A stretch of 64,000 nucleotides of DNA from Coriobacteriia bacterium (GTDB lineage Bacteria; Actinomycetota; Coriobacteriia; Anaerosomatales; SLCP01): the NCBI GenBank assembly GCA_007121015.1, contig SKMN01000004.1, forward strand, positions 52,777 through 116,776, given 5' to 3'. The notes below the pieces were generated by a model that saw only the letters and a program-made list of their open reading frames with translations, did no database searches and was not told where the DNA came from. This document shows positions 32,764 through 40,983 of this stretch, piece after piece. Every line of letters begins with the position of its first letter. Positions within the stretch are counted from its first letter, which is position 1. Both the position numbers and the translations under genes were made by a program.

Positions 32764-33342
32764 TCACTCGCCGGTCACGCGCGGAAGCAGCCACGCCATG
32801 TTCTCGCCGAGTGTGCGCATCGTGCGCAACCCCTCCTCGTCGGCGGCGACGTCTCCCCTCGCCGCTCCCACACCGAGGTTCCAGTACGACGACCCCACGA
32901 CGATCATGGAGCCGATGAGGAAGAAATGGTTGATGGTATCGAGCGCGTGGATCGCACCAGCGCGGCGGTGGGTGACGACGCCTGCGCCCGGCACGCGCAC
33001 GAACATGCCCTCGTTGCCGCGGGCGACGTATCCCGCCCGGTCGATGATGGCCTTGAGCTCGGCGCTCACGTCGGCGAAGTAGACCGGGGACGCCAAGATG
33101 ATGCCGTCGGCGGCATCGAGCGCGGCGATGACCTTGTTGCCGAAGTCGTCGCGGCCGTGGCACTGCCGGTCGGCGACCTTGCGGCATACGCCGCACGCCG
33201 TACACCCACCGACCACCTCGCCTGCGAGCGGTACCTGCTCGCACTCGATGCCGGCAGCCCGCAGCGGCTCGAATACCGCCTCGACGAGCTGCGCGGTGTT
33301 GCCGTCCCTCCTCGGCGAGCCGTTGACCGCTACCACCCTCAT
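32764..33342 (-). CDS. Flavodoxin-fold NAD(P)H-dependent FMN reductase family protein
   Basis: The 192-residue flavoprotein opens with the FMN phosphate loop NGSPRRDGNTAQLV and has the iron-sulfur flavoprotein-like cysteine region GGCTACGVCRKVADRQC and then the loop ASPVYFADVSAELKAIIDR. These features place it in the flavodoxin-like FMN reductase/iron-sulfur flavoprotein family, with a CX2CX2C pattern that might hold a cluster (members are known from anaerobes). It overlaps the degV stop by 4 bases, so the two are coupled. Confidence 0.85.
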   Translation of the reverse strand: MRVVAVNGSPRRDGNTAQLVEAVFEPLRAAGIECEQVPLAGEVVGGCTACGVCRKVADRQCHGRDDFGNKVIAALDAADGIILASPVYFADVSAELKAIIDRAGYVARGNEGMFVRVPGAGVVTHRRAGAIHALDTINHFFLIGSMIVVGSSYWNLGVGAARGDVAADEEGLRTMRTLGENMAWLLPRVTGE

Positions 33343-34214
33343 GCAGACACCCCTTCCGCGATATCGCGCTCGGTCCGGTAAGCCACGCCCACCGTACCCG
33401 GACCGACGTGCAGGCCGATGACCGCGCCGATCGCGATCACGGGTACTTCGCTGCCAGTGGCGGACGCGACCATCTCCGCAAGCACCTGGCCTCCGGCTTC
33501 ATCGCGGATGTGGTGGACGACCGCCTCGGCCAGCCCGGCGCGGGAGACATCGGCCTCGAGCGTACGGACCATCTCCTCGAGAGCCCGGCGCTTCGTGCGG
33601 ACCTTGCCCCAGACCTCCGTACGACCGTCGGCGACGGTGAGGACCGGGCGGATCTGCAGCAACGCGCCGAGCAGAGCCGACGCGCCGCCGATACGCCCAC
33701 CCTTGCGCAGGTAATCGAGGGTGTGCGGAACGAACAGGAAGCGCGTGCGGCCGATGGTGCCCCGCGCCGCGGCGGCGACCTCGTCGAGCGTCGCGCCGGC
33801 GGAGGCCGTGCGGGCCGCTTCGAGGACTGCGAACCCGAGCTGCATGCAGTTGGAGCGCGAGTCCACGAGCTCGATGCGCGCGTCCGGGTGCGATTCGCGG
33901 ACCATGGTCGCGGCGAGCTCAGCCGACTCGAGCGTACCGCTCATCTCGGCGGAGATGAAGACTCCGCACACCTCTTCACCCCGCTCCACGGCCGCGGTGA
34001 ACACCTCGGCCATGTTCTGCACGGAGGGTTGAGACGAGGTGGGGACGTCGCTCTCGGAATCCATGCGGGCATAGAACCACTCGTTGTCGAGCCCTATCTC
34101 GGGGTACGACTCGTCACCGAAGCTGACGTACAAGGTCACGACCTCGATGCCGTAGCGCTCGCGCTCCTCGTCGGGCAGGTAGGAAGTCGAATCGGTGACG
34201 ACGCGGACTGCCAT
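33339..34214 (-). CDS. DegV family fatty-acid-binding protein
   Basis: The 291-residue protein is a DegV protein, a fatty acid carrier of FakB type that presents fatty acids to the FakA kinase. It has the opening VRVVTDSTSYLPDEERERYG, the fatty-acid carboxylate site TSSQPSVQNMAEVF, and the central VDSRSNCMQLGFAVLEA and FLFVPHTLDYLRKGGRI motifs of the family. It is divergent from the cPGS-like gene across a 208-base spacer; on the minus strand TACAAT lies there as a candidate -10 box. No fakA is in view. Confidence 0.92.
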   Translation of the reverse strand: MAVRVVTDSTSYLPDEERERYGIEVVTLYVSFGDESYPEIGLDNEWFYARMDSESDVPTSSQPSVQNMAEVFTAAVERGEEVCGVFISAEMSGTLESAELAATMVRESHPDARIELVDSRSNCMQLGFAVLEAARTASAGATLDEVAAAARGTIGRTRFLFVPHTLDYLRKGGRIGGASALLGALLQIRPVLTVADGRTEVWGKVRTKRRALEEMVRTLEADVSRAGLAEAVVHHIRDEAGGQVLAEMVASATGSEVPVIAIGAVIGLHVGPGTVGVAYRTERDIAEGVSA

Positions 34215-34422
34215 GACAGGCTCCCTCCGGGATGTGTCCGGTGCATGACTGGTCAGTGTCCGATTGTACCCGAATACCGTCGATCCTCACCCGACCCTGC
34301 CCGGGAGTGGGGTGCTCCGATACTATGGTGCCTTAGAAGCGCGCGGGTGATGCAATCTACTACCGGTTCTATACAGCGAGTGTAGACGCGGTCCCGGTGA
34401 GGTGCGAGCGAGAGGGTGTGCG

Positions 34423-35781
34423 ATGGAGCCGACGAGGCGCGAGAAGGTCGTCATCATGGGCGCGGCCGGCCGGGACTTCCACGTGTTCGCGACGTGCTTC
34501 CGCGACGACGCGAGCGTCGAGGTCGTCGCGTTCACCGCCACACAGATCCCCGGCATCGACGGCCGCTCCTACCCGCCGGACCTCGCCGGCCCGCTCTACC
34601 CTGAGGGCATCCCCATCTTCGCCGAGGAGCGGCTGGGTGAGATCATCGCCGAGCACGGCGTGGACCGGGTCGTCTTCGCCTACAGCGACGTGAGCCACGA
34701 GCAGGTGATGCACCACGCCTCCCGCGTGCTCGCGTGGGGCGCGGACTTCGCGTTCATCGGCCCGGAACGGACGATGGTCTGCGCGGACGTGCCCGTCGTG
34801 TCGGTCTGCGCGGTGCGGACCGGTGCGGGCAAGAGCGGGATCTCGCGCCGCATCTGGGAGCACCTCGACGCCGCGGGCGTACGGGTCGTCGACATCCGGC
34901 ACCCCATGCCCTACCGCGACCTTTCGCGCATGGCGGTCGAACGCTACGCGAGCATCGCCGACCTCGACCGCCTCGGCGTGACGATCGAGGAGCGCGAGGA
35001 GTACGAGCATCTCATCGCTGCCGGAGCCGTGGTCTTCGCGGGTGTGGACTACGAGGCGATCACACGGGCAGCCGAGGCCGAGGCAGACGTCATCATCTGG
35101 GACGGCGGCAACAACGACATGCCGTTCATCCGACCCGACCTCGAGATCGTCGTACTCGACCCGCACCGCGCCGGGCACGAACGCCGCTACCATCCCGGCG
35201 AGGTGAACTTCCTGCGCGCCGACGTGCTCGTCATCAACAAGGTCGACACCGCGCCCGCCAGCTCGGTACGATCGCTCCGAGCCGCGGCGGCCGAGCACAA
35301 CCCGCACGCGACGATCGTCGAGATGGCCTCCGAGGTGACCGCCGACGATTCCGGCGCGCTCGCCGGTGCGCGCGTGCTCGTGATCGAAGACGGTCCCACC
35401 GTGACCCACGGCGGGATGGCGTTCGGCGCGGGCGCCATCGCAGCACGCCGCCACGGTGCGGCCGAACTCGTGGACCCTCGTCCCTACGCCGCGGGGTCCC
35501 TCGCGGACACGTTCGCAAGCTACCCCCACCTCGACTCGGTGCTGCCCGCGATGGGGTACTCGGACGAGCAGCTCGACGACCTCGCAGCCACCGTCGCAGC
35601 GGTCCCGTGCGATGCCGTGGTGATCGGCACACCCATCGACCTCGCACGCCTCATCGATATCCCCCAGCGCGTGATCCACGCGACGTACCGGGCCGTCGAT
35701 GCGGGCGACCCGACCCTCGGCGACGTGATCGACCGCTTTGTTGCGGACAGCATGCGCTCCCGGGCGGGGGCCGGCACCTGA
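34423..35781 (+). CDS. Cyclic 2,3-diphosphoglycerate synthetase-like protein
   Basis: The 452-residue protein resembles the cPGS family, known from thermophilic methanogens where it makes cyclic 2,3-diphosphoglycerate from 2,3-diphosphoglycerate and ATP. Features: VVIMGAAGRDFHVFATCF at the N terminus, a P-loop-like VRTGAGKSGISRRIW, IIWDGGNNDMPF and the GTPase-like INKVDTAP near residue 275. Close relatives are common in bacteria that do not make this solute, so the true substrate may differ. ATG 34423 lies after GAGAGGG. It is followed one base later by a carbamate kinase, an arrangement that suggests a shared pathway. Confidence 0.8.
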   Translation: MEPTRREKVVIMGAAGRDFHVFATCFRDDASVEVVAFTATQIPGIDGRSYPPDLAGPLYPEGIPIFAEERLGEIIAEHGVDRVVFAYSDVSHEQVMHHASRVLAWGADFAFIGPERTMVCADVPVVSVCAVRTGAGKSGISRRIWEHLDAAGVRVVDIRHPMPYRDLSRMAVERYASIADLDRLGVTIEEREEYEHLIAAGAVVFAGVDYEAITRAAEAEADVIIWDGGNNDMPFIRPDLEIVVLDPHRAGHERRYHPGEVNFLRADVLVINKVDTAPASSVRSLRAAAAEHNPHATIVEMASEVTADDSGALAGARVLVIEDGPTVTHGGMAFGAGAIAARRHGAAELVDPRPYAAGSLADTFASYPHLDSVLPAMGYSDEQLDDLAATVAAVPCDAVVIGTPIDLARLIDIPQRVIHATYRAVDAGDPTLGDVIDRFVADSMRSRAGAGT

Positions 35782-35782
35782 G

Positions 35783-36742
35783 ATGAGCGCCACAGCCGAC
35801 ACACCGCTCCACGTCATCGCACTCGGCGGCAACGCGATCATCCGGCGTGGCGAACGCGGGACGATCGAGGAGCAGACCGCACACGCGCGCGAGGCACTCG
35901 CGCCCGTCGCCGAGCTCGCCGCGACCGGGGCGCGGATCGTCGTCACCCACGGCAACGGGCCGATCGTCGGCAATATCCTGCTGCGCAACGAGGCCGCAGC
36001 CGCCTCCGTGCAACCCATGCCGCTCTACATCGCCGACGCCGACTCCGAGGGCGGCATCGGCTTCGTCCTCCAGTACACGCTGCGCAACCTCATGCGCGAG
36101 TCGGGCGTCGAGCGCTCGGCCGCAACCGTCGTCACACAGGTGGTCGTCGACCCGGCCGACCCCGCGTTCCTCGCCCCCTCCAAGCCGGTCGGCCCCCACT
36201 ACGGACCCGAGCGAGCAGCCGAGCTCTCGGCTCTCGAAGGGTGGATGCTCAGCGAGGTCGCACCCCGCGCGTGGAGGCGAGTGGTACCGAGCCCCCGTCC
36301 GGTCAGGGTCGTGGAGACCGAGACGGTCCGCCTCCTCACCGATGCGGGGGTGATCGTCATCGCGGCCGGCGGTGGCGGCGTCCCGGTGACCGAGGACGCC
36401 CGCGGGATCGTGACGCCCGTCGACGCCGTCATCGACAAGGATTGGACGAGCGCCCTGCTCGCCTCCGACCTGGCCGCCGAAACCCTCGCGGTACTCATGG
36501 AAGCCGACGGCCTCTACCGCGATTGGGGCACCCCGCAGGCTATCCGCATCGACACGATCACCGTGGCGGAAGCTGAAGAGATGCTCGCCTCGGGTGCGCT
36601 CGCCGCCGGGAGCATCGCCCCCAAACTGGCCGCATGCACGCTCTTCGTCCGCACGACCGGACGTGAAGCCGTCATCTGCTCCGCCGAGGACCTCGAAGCG
36701 GGCCTCTCGGCTACCGCCGGAACACGCGTGGTGCCATACTGA
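35783..36742 (+). CDS. arcC: Carbamate kinase family protein
   Basis: The 319-residue amino acid kinase-fold enzyme makes ATP from carbamoyl phosphate (or the reverse). It shows the phosphate loop ALGGNAIIRRGERG, VVTHGNGPIVGN, the family motif VVSPRP-like VPSPRPVRVVE and VIAAGGGGVPV, and the nucleotide site IDKDWTSALLASDL. arcA and argF are not next to it, so the arginine deiminase route is not evident here. ATG 35783 follows the cPGS-like stop directly; the longer upstream frame lies inside that gene. Confidence 0.9.
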   Translation: MSATADTPLHVIALGGNAIIRRGERGTIEEQTAHAREALAPVAELAATGARIVVTHGNGPIVGNILLRNEAAAASVQPMPLYIADADSEGGIGFVLQYTLRNLMRESGVERSAATVVTQVVVDPADPAFLAPSKPVGPHYGPERAAELSALEGWMLSEVAPRAWRRVVPSPRPVRVVETETVRLLTDAGVIVIAAGGGGVPVTEDARGIVTPVDAVIDKDWTSALLASDLAAETLAVLMEADGLYRDWGTPQAIRIDTITVAEAEEMLASGALAAGSIAPKLAACTLFVRTTGREAVICSAEDLEAGLSATAGTRVVPY

Positions 36743-36840
36743 ATGGCACACTACCGCTCATCGGTGGAACATTCATGTATGAGACCGTGCGTGCCGATAG
36801 GTTGTAGCAGGCGCGATTTCACGCAACAGAGGTGGGCGAC

Positions 36841-37434
36841 ATGCTAACAGCCGTCGCGGGGCTTCCCGCCATACGAACGCACTTCACCGATGACACGCGG
36901 TACCTGTTCCAGGTGCTCGTGTCCTCGACGTCACCGGTCGAGGCGAACATCGCACTCGACCTGCTGTCCAAGTCCCTGCCCGACAAGGCCGTCGTCGCCG
37001 CGGTCAACGTCCGCGAGACCATCCGGGCGATCCCTGCGACCCCGTTCCGCATGGCGGTGGACGAGGAGACCCTTCTGCGCGTCGGGAAACTGCGCAAGGA
37101 CCTCGCGATGCTCAAGCGCGAGACTCCCGACGGCTACGTCGTGGCCGTGACCACGGCGGGCAACCTCGTGCTGGACCTCATCGTCACCATCGACGACGAG
37201 AAGCGGTTCTGGACACCGGTCCCCGCTCGGCAAGACCTCGTCGATCCCGGCATCGTGCCGCACCTCATAGAGAGCGAGCACCTGCTCGAAACGATCATCG
37301 ACGTCATCAAGGCCATGGGCATCGTCCACAACCCGAACCTCTACCTGTCGCTCGACGACTGGCACCTCGAGTACGCGCGCGAGACGATCCAGAGCGTCGA
37401 CGACCTCTTCCGCGACGGTCATTCGGCGCACTAG
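36841..37434 (+). CDS. Hypothetical protein
   Basis: The 197-residue soluble protein starts at ATG 36841 with AGAGGTGGG upstream. No signal peptide or membrane helix is seen. It mixes alpha and beta segments (TRYLFQVLVSSTSPVEANIA, AVVAAVNVRETIRAIP, VVAVTTAGNLVLDLIVTIDD), and its composition is ordinary for the neighbourhood, so it looks like a real folded protein. I do not recognise a family. Its stop shares the bases CTAG with the stop of the convergent pncA gene. Confidence 0.7.
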   Translation: MLTAVAGLPAIRTHFTDDTRYLFQVLVSSTSPVEANIALDLLSKSLPDKAVVAAVNVRETIRAIPATPFRMAVDEETLLRVGKLRKDLAMLKRETPDGYVVAVTTAGNLVLDLIVTIDDEKRFWTPVPARQDLVDPGIVPHLIESEHLLETIIDVIKAMGIVHNPNLYLSLDDWHLEYARETIQSVDDLFRDGHSAH

Positions 37435-38048
37435 CCGAGGAGTTCGGTGCTCTCGACGACCGTGCACCCGGCGTCCCGCATCTCTTCGAACGCGCGCTCC
37501 GTGTCCCCCTCGGCGAGCTCGACACCGCGGCACCCGTCCGCGACCACCGTCACGCGAAAGCCCAGTCCGGCGCCGTCGAGCGCGGTGAACTTGACGCAGT
37601 AGTCGGTGGCGAGCCCAGCTATCACTATCTCGTCGACCCCTTGGTCCCGCAGGTAGTCCTCGAGACCGGTCGCGGTGCGATGATCGTTGTCGAAGAAGCC
37701 GGAGTAGCTGTCGATCCCCGGGTCGGTGCCCTTGCGGACGACGTGCACGATCGGCGCGACGTCGAGAGCCGAGTGAAAAGCAGCTCCCGGCGTATCCTGT
37801 ACGCAATGAGGCGGCCAGAGCACCTGCTCGACACCTCCGAGTTCGACGACGTCGCCCGGCTCTTTACCCGGGTGGTTCCGGGCGAAACTCCCGTGGTCCG
37901 GGGGATGCCAGTCCTGCGTCGCGACCACCAGGTCGAACGCGGATGCCAGTGCGTTGGCGACCGGGACGACGGCATCACCTTCTGCCGTGGGGAGCGCCCC
38001 GAAGGGCATGAAATCGTTCTGGATGTCCACGAGCACGAGCGCTCTCAT
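37431..38048 (-). CDS. pncA: Nicotinamidase
   Basis: The 205-residue isochorismatase-fold enzyme deamidates nicotinamide to nicotinate. The catalytic aspartate is in LVLVDIQNDFMP, the metal ligands are in TQDWHPPDHGSF, the lysine in VVRKGTDPGIDSYSGF and the nucleophile cysteine in GLATDYCVKFTAL. Start ATG 38046-38048 has GGAGGAG upstream and overlaps the stop of the nicotinate phosphoribosyltransferase gene (ATGA). The two form a complete nicotinamide-to-NaMN salvage module. Confidence 0.93.
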   Translation of the reverse strand: MRALVLVDIQNDFMPFGALPTAEGDAVVPVANALASAFDLVVATQDWHPPDHGSFARNHPGKEPGDVVELGGVEQVLWPPHCVQDTPGAAFHSALDVAPIVHVVRKGTDPGIDSYSGFFDNDHRTATGLEDYLRDQGVDEIVIAGLATDYCVKFTALDGAGLGFRVTVVADGCRGVELAEGDTERAFEEMRDAGCTVVESTELLG

Positions 38049-39541
38049 GATGTCTCCTCCTTCGCCGGACCCTGTTCCGCCCGGGCACGGACCAGAAGTT
38101 TCGTGCGCACCGCGTGCGCTGACCGCTCTAGTCCGACCGGGTACGCGTGCGGATTGAGGAACCGGCGCACCGACGGATCGAACGATGCGAGCTGCTCCCG
38201 TCCACGAGCGGCGATGTCTTCCAGTGACGGGCCCTCGTAGACCCTGTCCCCTCGGCGGACCACCGGTACGAGCAATTCCTCGGCGCGCTGGTCCTCGGCG
38301 AACCGCTTTCGCCGTGTCGCATCGGCCGGGTCGACCATGACGACGTCGCCATCGGGCGGGCGCACCGTGTCGTAGACCATGTCTCCGGCAGGTCTGCCGT
38401 CCTCGTCGTAGAAGCGTTTCACGCCGAGCACGCCAGGCGTGGTCACCTTGCCGATCTGCTCGGAGACCTTGACGCGAGACTCCCACTCGCCGTCGGGAGC
38501 TCTCACCGCGGTGAGCTTGTACACGCCGCCGAGAGCCGGCTGGTCGTAGGCGGTCGTGAGCTTGGTTCCCACGCCCCACACATCGATGGCGGCCCCCTGG
38601 TCCTTGAGACTTGCGATGAGGTGCTCGTCGAGTTCGTTCGACGCGACGATGCGGGCATCGGCAAGCCCCGCGTCATCGAGTATCTTGCGTGCCTCGCGCG
38701 AGAGCCACGCCAGATCGCCGGAGTCGATACGCACGCCGATGAGCGCGTGTCCCTCATCGCGCAGGCGCGCACCCACCTCGGCGGCGCGCGCCACCCCGCC
38801 GAGCGTGTCGTAGGTATCGACGAGGAGGGTACAGTTGTTGGGCATCGCGGCCGCGTAGGCATCGAAGGCTTCCCGCTCCGAGTCGAAGAGCATGACCCAG
38901 CTGTGCGCATGGGTGCCGGTCACCGGGATCCCGTAAGCACGTCCGGCGAGCACGTTGGAGGTGCCGGCACATCCCCCCACGTACGCCGCCCGTGCGGCAG
39001 AGAGCCCCCCGTCGGGCCCTTGCGCGCGCCGCAGGCCGAACTCGATCACCGGGTCGCCTTTGGCCGCTTCGTACACCCGGGCGGCCTTGGTCGCCACGAG
39101 GGTCTGGAAGTTGATGATGTTGAGGAGCGCGGTCTCCACGAGCTGGCAGGAGACGACCGGTCCGGTCACCCGCACGATGGGTTCGTTCGCGAAGACGACC
39201 GTACCCTCCGGGACCGCATCGACGTCCGCCTCGAAGCGGAACGATTCGAGGTGGCCGAGGAACTCGCGCCTGAACAGCGGCCGCTCGTCGTTGCCGGTGA
39301 GCGTCGCGAGGTAGTCGATATCGTCGGTGGAGAAGCGCAGGGCATCGAGGTAGTCGAGCGCCTGCTCGAGCCCGCACGCGAGTGCGTATCCGCCGCCGAA
39401 CGGGTTCTCCCGGAAGCTCAGCGAAAAGGAGGCATTCGTCTCGGAAACGCCGGCGAGCACGTAACCCTGGGCCATCGTCAGTTGGTACAGGTCGGTGTAG
39501 AGCCCTGGTGACGCGATGTGTGCCCGCGGGTCTGAGTGCAT
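38045..39541 (-). CDS. pncB: Nicotinate phosphoribosyltransferase
   Basis: The 498-residue type II phosphoribosyltransferase makes nicotinate mononucleotide from nicotinate and PRPP. It opens with the typical GLYTDLYQLTMAQGY and has EFGLRRAQGPDGG, THAHSWVMLF (active-site His), VDTYDTLGG and VRIDSGDLAWLSRE. These are diagnostic of the NAPRT family. Start ATG 39539-39541 follows GGGAGG. It heads the pncB-pncA pair. Confidence 0.94.
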   Translation of the reverse strand: MHSDPRAHIASPGLYTDLYQLTMAQGYVLAGVSETNASFSLSFRENPFGGGYALACGLEQALDYLDALRFSTDDIDYLATLTGNDERPLFRREFLGHLESFRFEADVDAVPEGTVVFANEPIVRVTGPVVSCQLVETALLNIINFQTLVATKAARVYEAAKGDPVIEFGLRRAQGPDGGLSAARAAYVGGCAGTSNVLAGRAYGIPVTGTHAHSWVMLFDSEREAFDAYAAAMPNNCTLLVDTYDTLGGVARAAEVGARLRDEGHALIGVRIDSGDLAWLSREARKILDDAGLADARIVASNELDEHLIASLKDQGAAIDVWGVGTKLTTAYDQPALGGVYKLTAVRAPDGEWESRVKVSEQIGKVTTPGVLGVKRFYDEDGRPAGDMVYDTVRPPDGDVVMVDPADATRRKRFAEDQRAEELLVPVVRRGDRVYEGPSLEDIAARGREQLASFDPSVRRFLNPHAYPVGLERSAHAVRTKLLVRARAEQGPAKEETS

Positions 39542-39708
39542 CGTGCGCCTCCCTCGGCCGGTCTGGCCTGCGTCCGGTTCCCTCCACCTGTGACGGTACC
39601 CCAACGGCATCGCACGAGAACACCGCGACCGCTCGTCGAAAAGTCACGTCCCGGTCTTTGGTTGGAGGTATAGTCGTCTCGGTGCAGACACATCGGAGTG
39701 GGGGTCAC

Positions 39709-39894
39709 ATGACCGGGATACACACCGCCGACGACCGTCATCACCCACCGGGTGATCGCCTCCATAAGGAGGTCGAAGGGTCCGAGCGGGCGAACCGAGC
39801 CGCCGATCTCGCCACCGACCGTTACGCCCAGCAGGAGCGCCAGCGGCGTCGCGAGTCGCTCGAGGAGCTGCTCGGGCGCGACCAGAGCGCGTAA
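39709..39894 (+). CDS. Small charged hypothetical protein
   Basis: A 61-residue frame beginning at ATG 39709 with GGAGTGGGGG upstream. The product is very hydrophilic (DLATDRYAQQERQRRRESLE) with a likely helix at the C terminus. It lies alone between pncB and the iron transporter on the other strand. A minus-strand frame also covers the region, but without a good start. Existence is uncertain; no family recognised. Confidence 0.4.
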   Translation: MTGIHTADDRHHPPGDRLHKEVEGSERANRAADLATDRYAQQERQRRRESLEELLGRDQSA

Positions 39895-39925
39895 CTCGCG
39901 CCACCCGGAGGGCACCAGCGCCCTC

Positions 39926-40978
39926 CTACTCCTCGATCACCGCCACGAAGTCCGGCAGGACCCGGAACCGGACGATGTCGCCGCACACAACGACCTGCTC
40001 CGGGTGCGCGTGGACCATGACGTCACGCGTGGTGCCGTCCGCGCGTTCGACCTCGACGACCGCATCGATAGCCCGCCCTGTATACGTCGTCTCCTTCACC
40101 CGGCCGACGATCGGGCCTTCCGCGTCGAGTTCGAGTGAATCGGCACGGACCGAGACGACCACCGGGGTGCCCGGCGGCAGAGAGTGCGTGTGGCGGCACG
40201 AAGCGGAGCCGATCTCCGTCTCGACCGACCTCCCGTCGGTGCCGATACGGCCTTCAAAGAGGTTGGTGCGCCCGACGAAATCGGCGACGAACCGCGTGTG
40301 GGGGAACTGGTAGACCTCCCTCGGCGTGCCGACCTGCTCGATACGGCCGTCCCGCATGACGACGATCGTGTCCGAGATCGCGAGCGCATCGCTCTGGTCG
40401 TGCGAGACGAACACCGCCGTCGTGCCCGCGGCTTTCAGGATCCTTCGCAGTTCCGCACGCATGCTGACTCTCAGGTCGGCGTCGAGGCTGGCGAACGGCT
40501 CGTCGAAGAGGACCACCACCGGGCGCCGGGCGAGCGCGCGGGCGAGGGCGACGCGCTGCTGCTGGCCGCCGGATATCTCGTGAGGCATCCGCCGCTCGAA
40601 CCCAGTGAGCCCAACGAGGTCGAGCACCTCGTCGACGCGCGCACTCCGGTCGTTCTTCGGGAGGTTGAATCCGACGTTGCCAGCGACATCGAGGTGCGGG
40701 AAGAGCGCGTGCTCCTGGAAGACCATGCCGATGTCCCGCCGCTCCGGCGGGACCCACGCCCCCGGACCAGCGACGACCGCGCCGCCGATGAGGACCGATC
40801 CGGCGTCCGGACGCTCGAACCCGGCGACGAGACGCAGTGTGGTCGTCTTGCCGCACCCGCTCGGGCCGAGAAGCGTCACGATGTGCCCGTGATCGACGGA
40901 CAGCGACAGACTATCGACCGCAGGCGTCGAGGCACCCGGGTATATCTTGGTCACGTCTCTCAGTTCGATATCGGCCAC
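39926..40978 (-). CDS. fbpC: Ferric iron ABC transporter, ATP-binding protein
   Basis: The 350-residue ATPase energises iron uptake. Walker A is GPSGCGKTTTLRL, the ABC signature ISGGQQQRVALARAL, Walker B VVLFDEPFASLD and the switch histidine lies in VFVSHDQSDAL. A C-terminal TOBE-like domain of about 110 residues follows (VVVSVRADSLEL, TTYTGRAIDAVVEV), typical of the Fe3+/POTRA subfamily. It starts at GTG 40976-40978, 5 bases after the permease gene. Confidence 0.9.
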   Translation of the reverse strand: MADIELRDVTKIYPGASTPAVDSLSLSVDHGHIVTLLGPSGCGKTTTLRLVAGFERPDAGSVLIGGAVVAGPGAWVPPERRDIGMVFQEHALFPHLDVAGNVGFNLPKNDRSARVDEVLDLVGLTGFERRMPHEISGGQQQRVALARALARRPVVVLFDEPFASLDADLRVSMRAELRRILKAAGTTAVFVSHDQSDALAISDTIVVMRDGRIEQVGTPREVYQFPHTRFVADFVGRTNLFEGRIGTDGRSVETEIGSASCRHTHSLPPGTPVVVSVRADSLELDAEGPIVGRVKETTYTGRAIDAVVEVERADGTTRDVMVHAHPEQVVVCGDIVRFRVLPDFVAVIEE

Positions 40979-40983
40979 CGCGT

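Noticed and set aside
39478..39915. Minus-strand frame between fbpC and pncB
   Set aside because: It lacks a good ribosome-binding site and overlaps the pncB start region; the small plus-strand frame at 39709 looks slightly better, though also weak.
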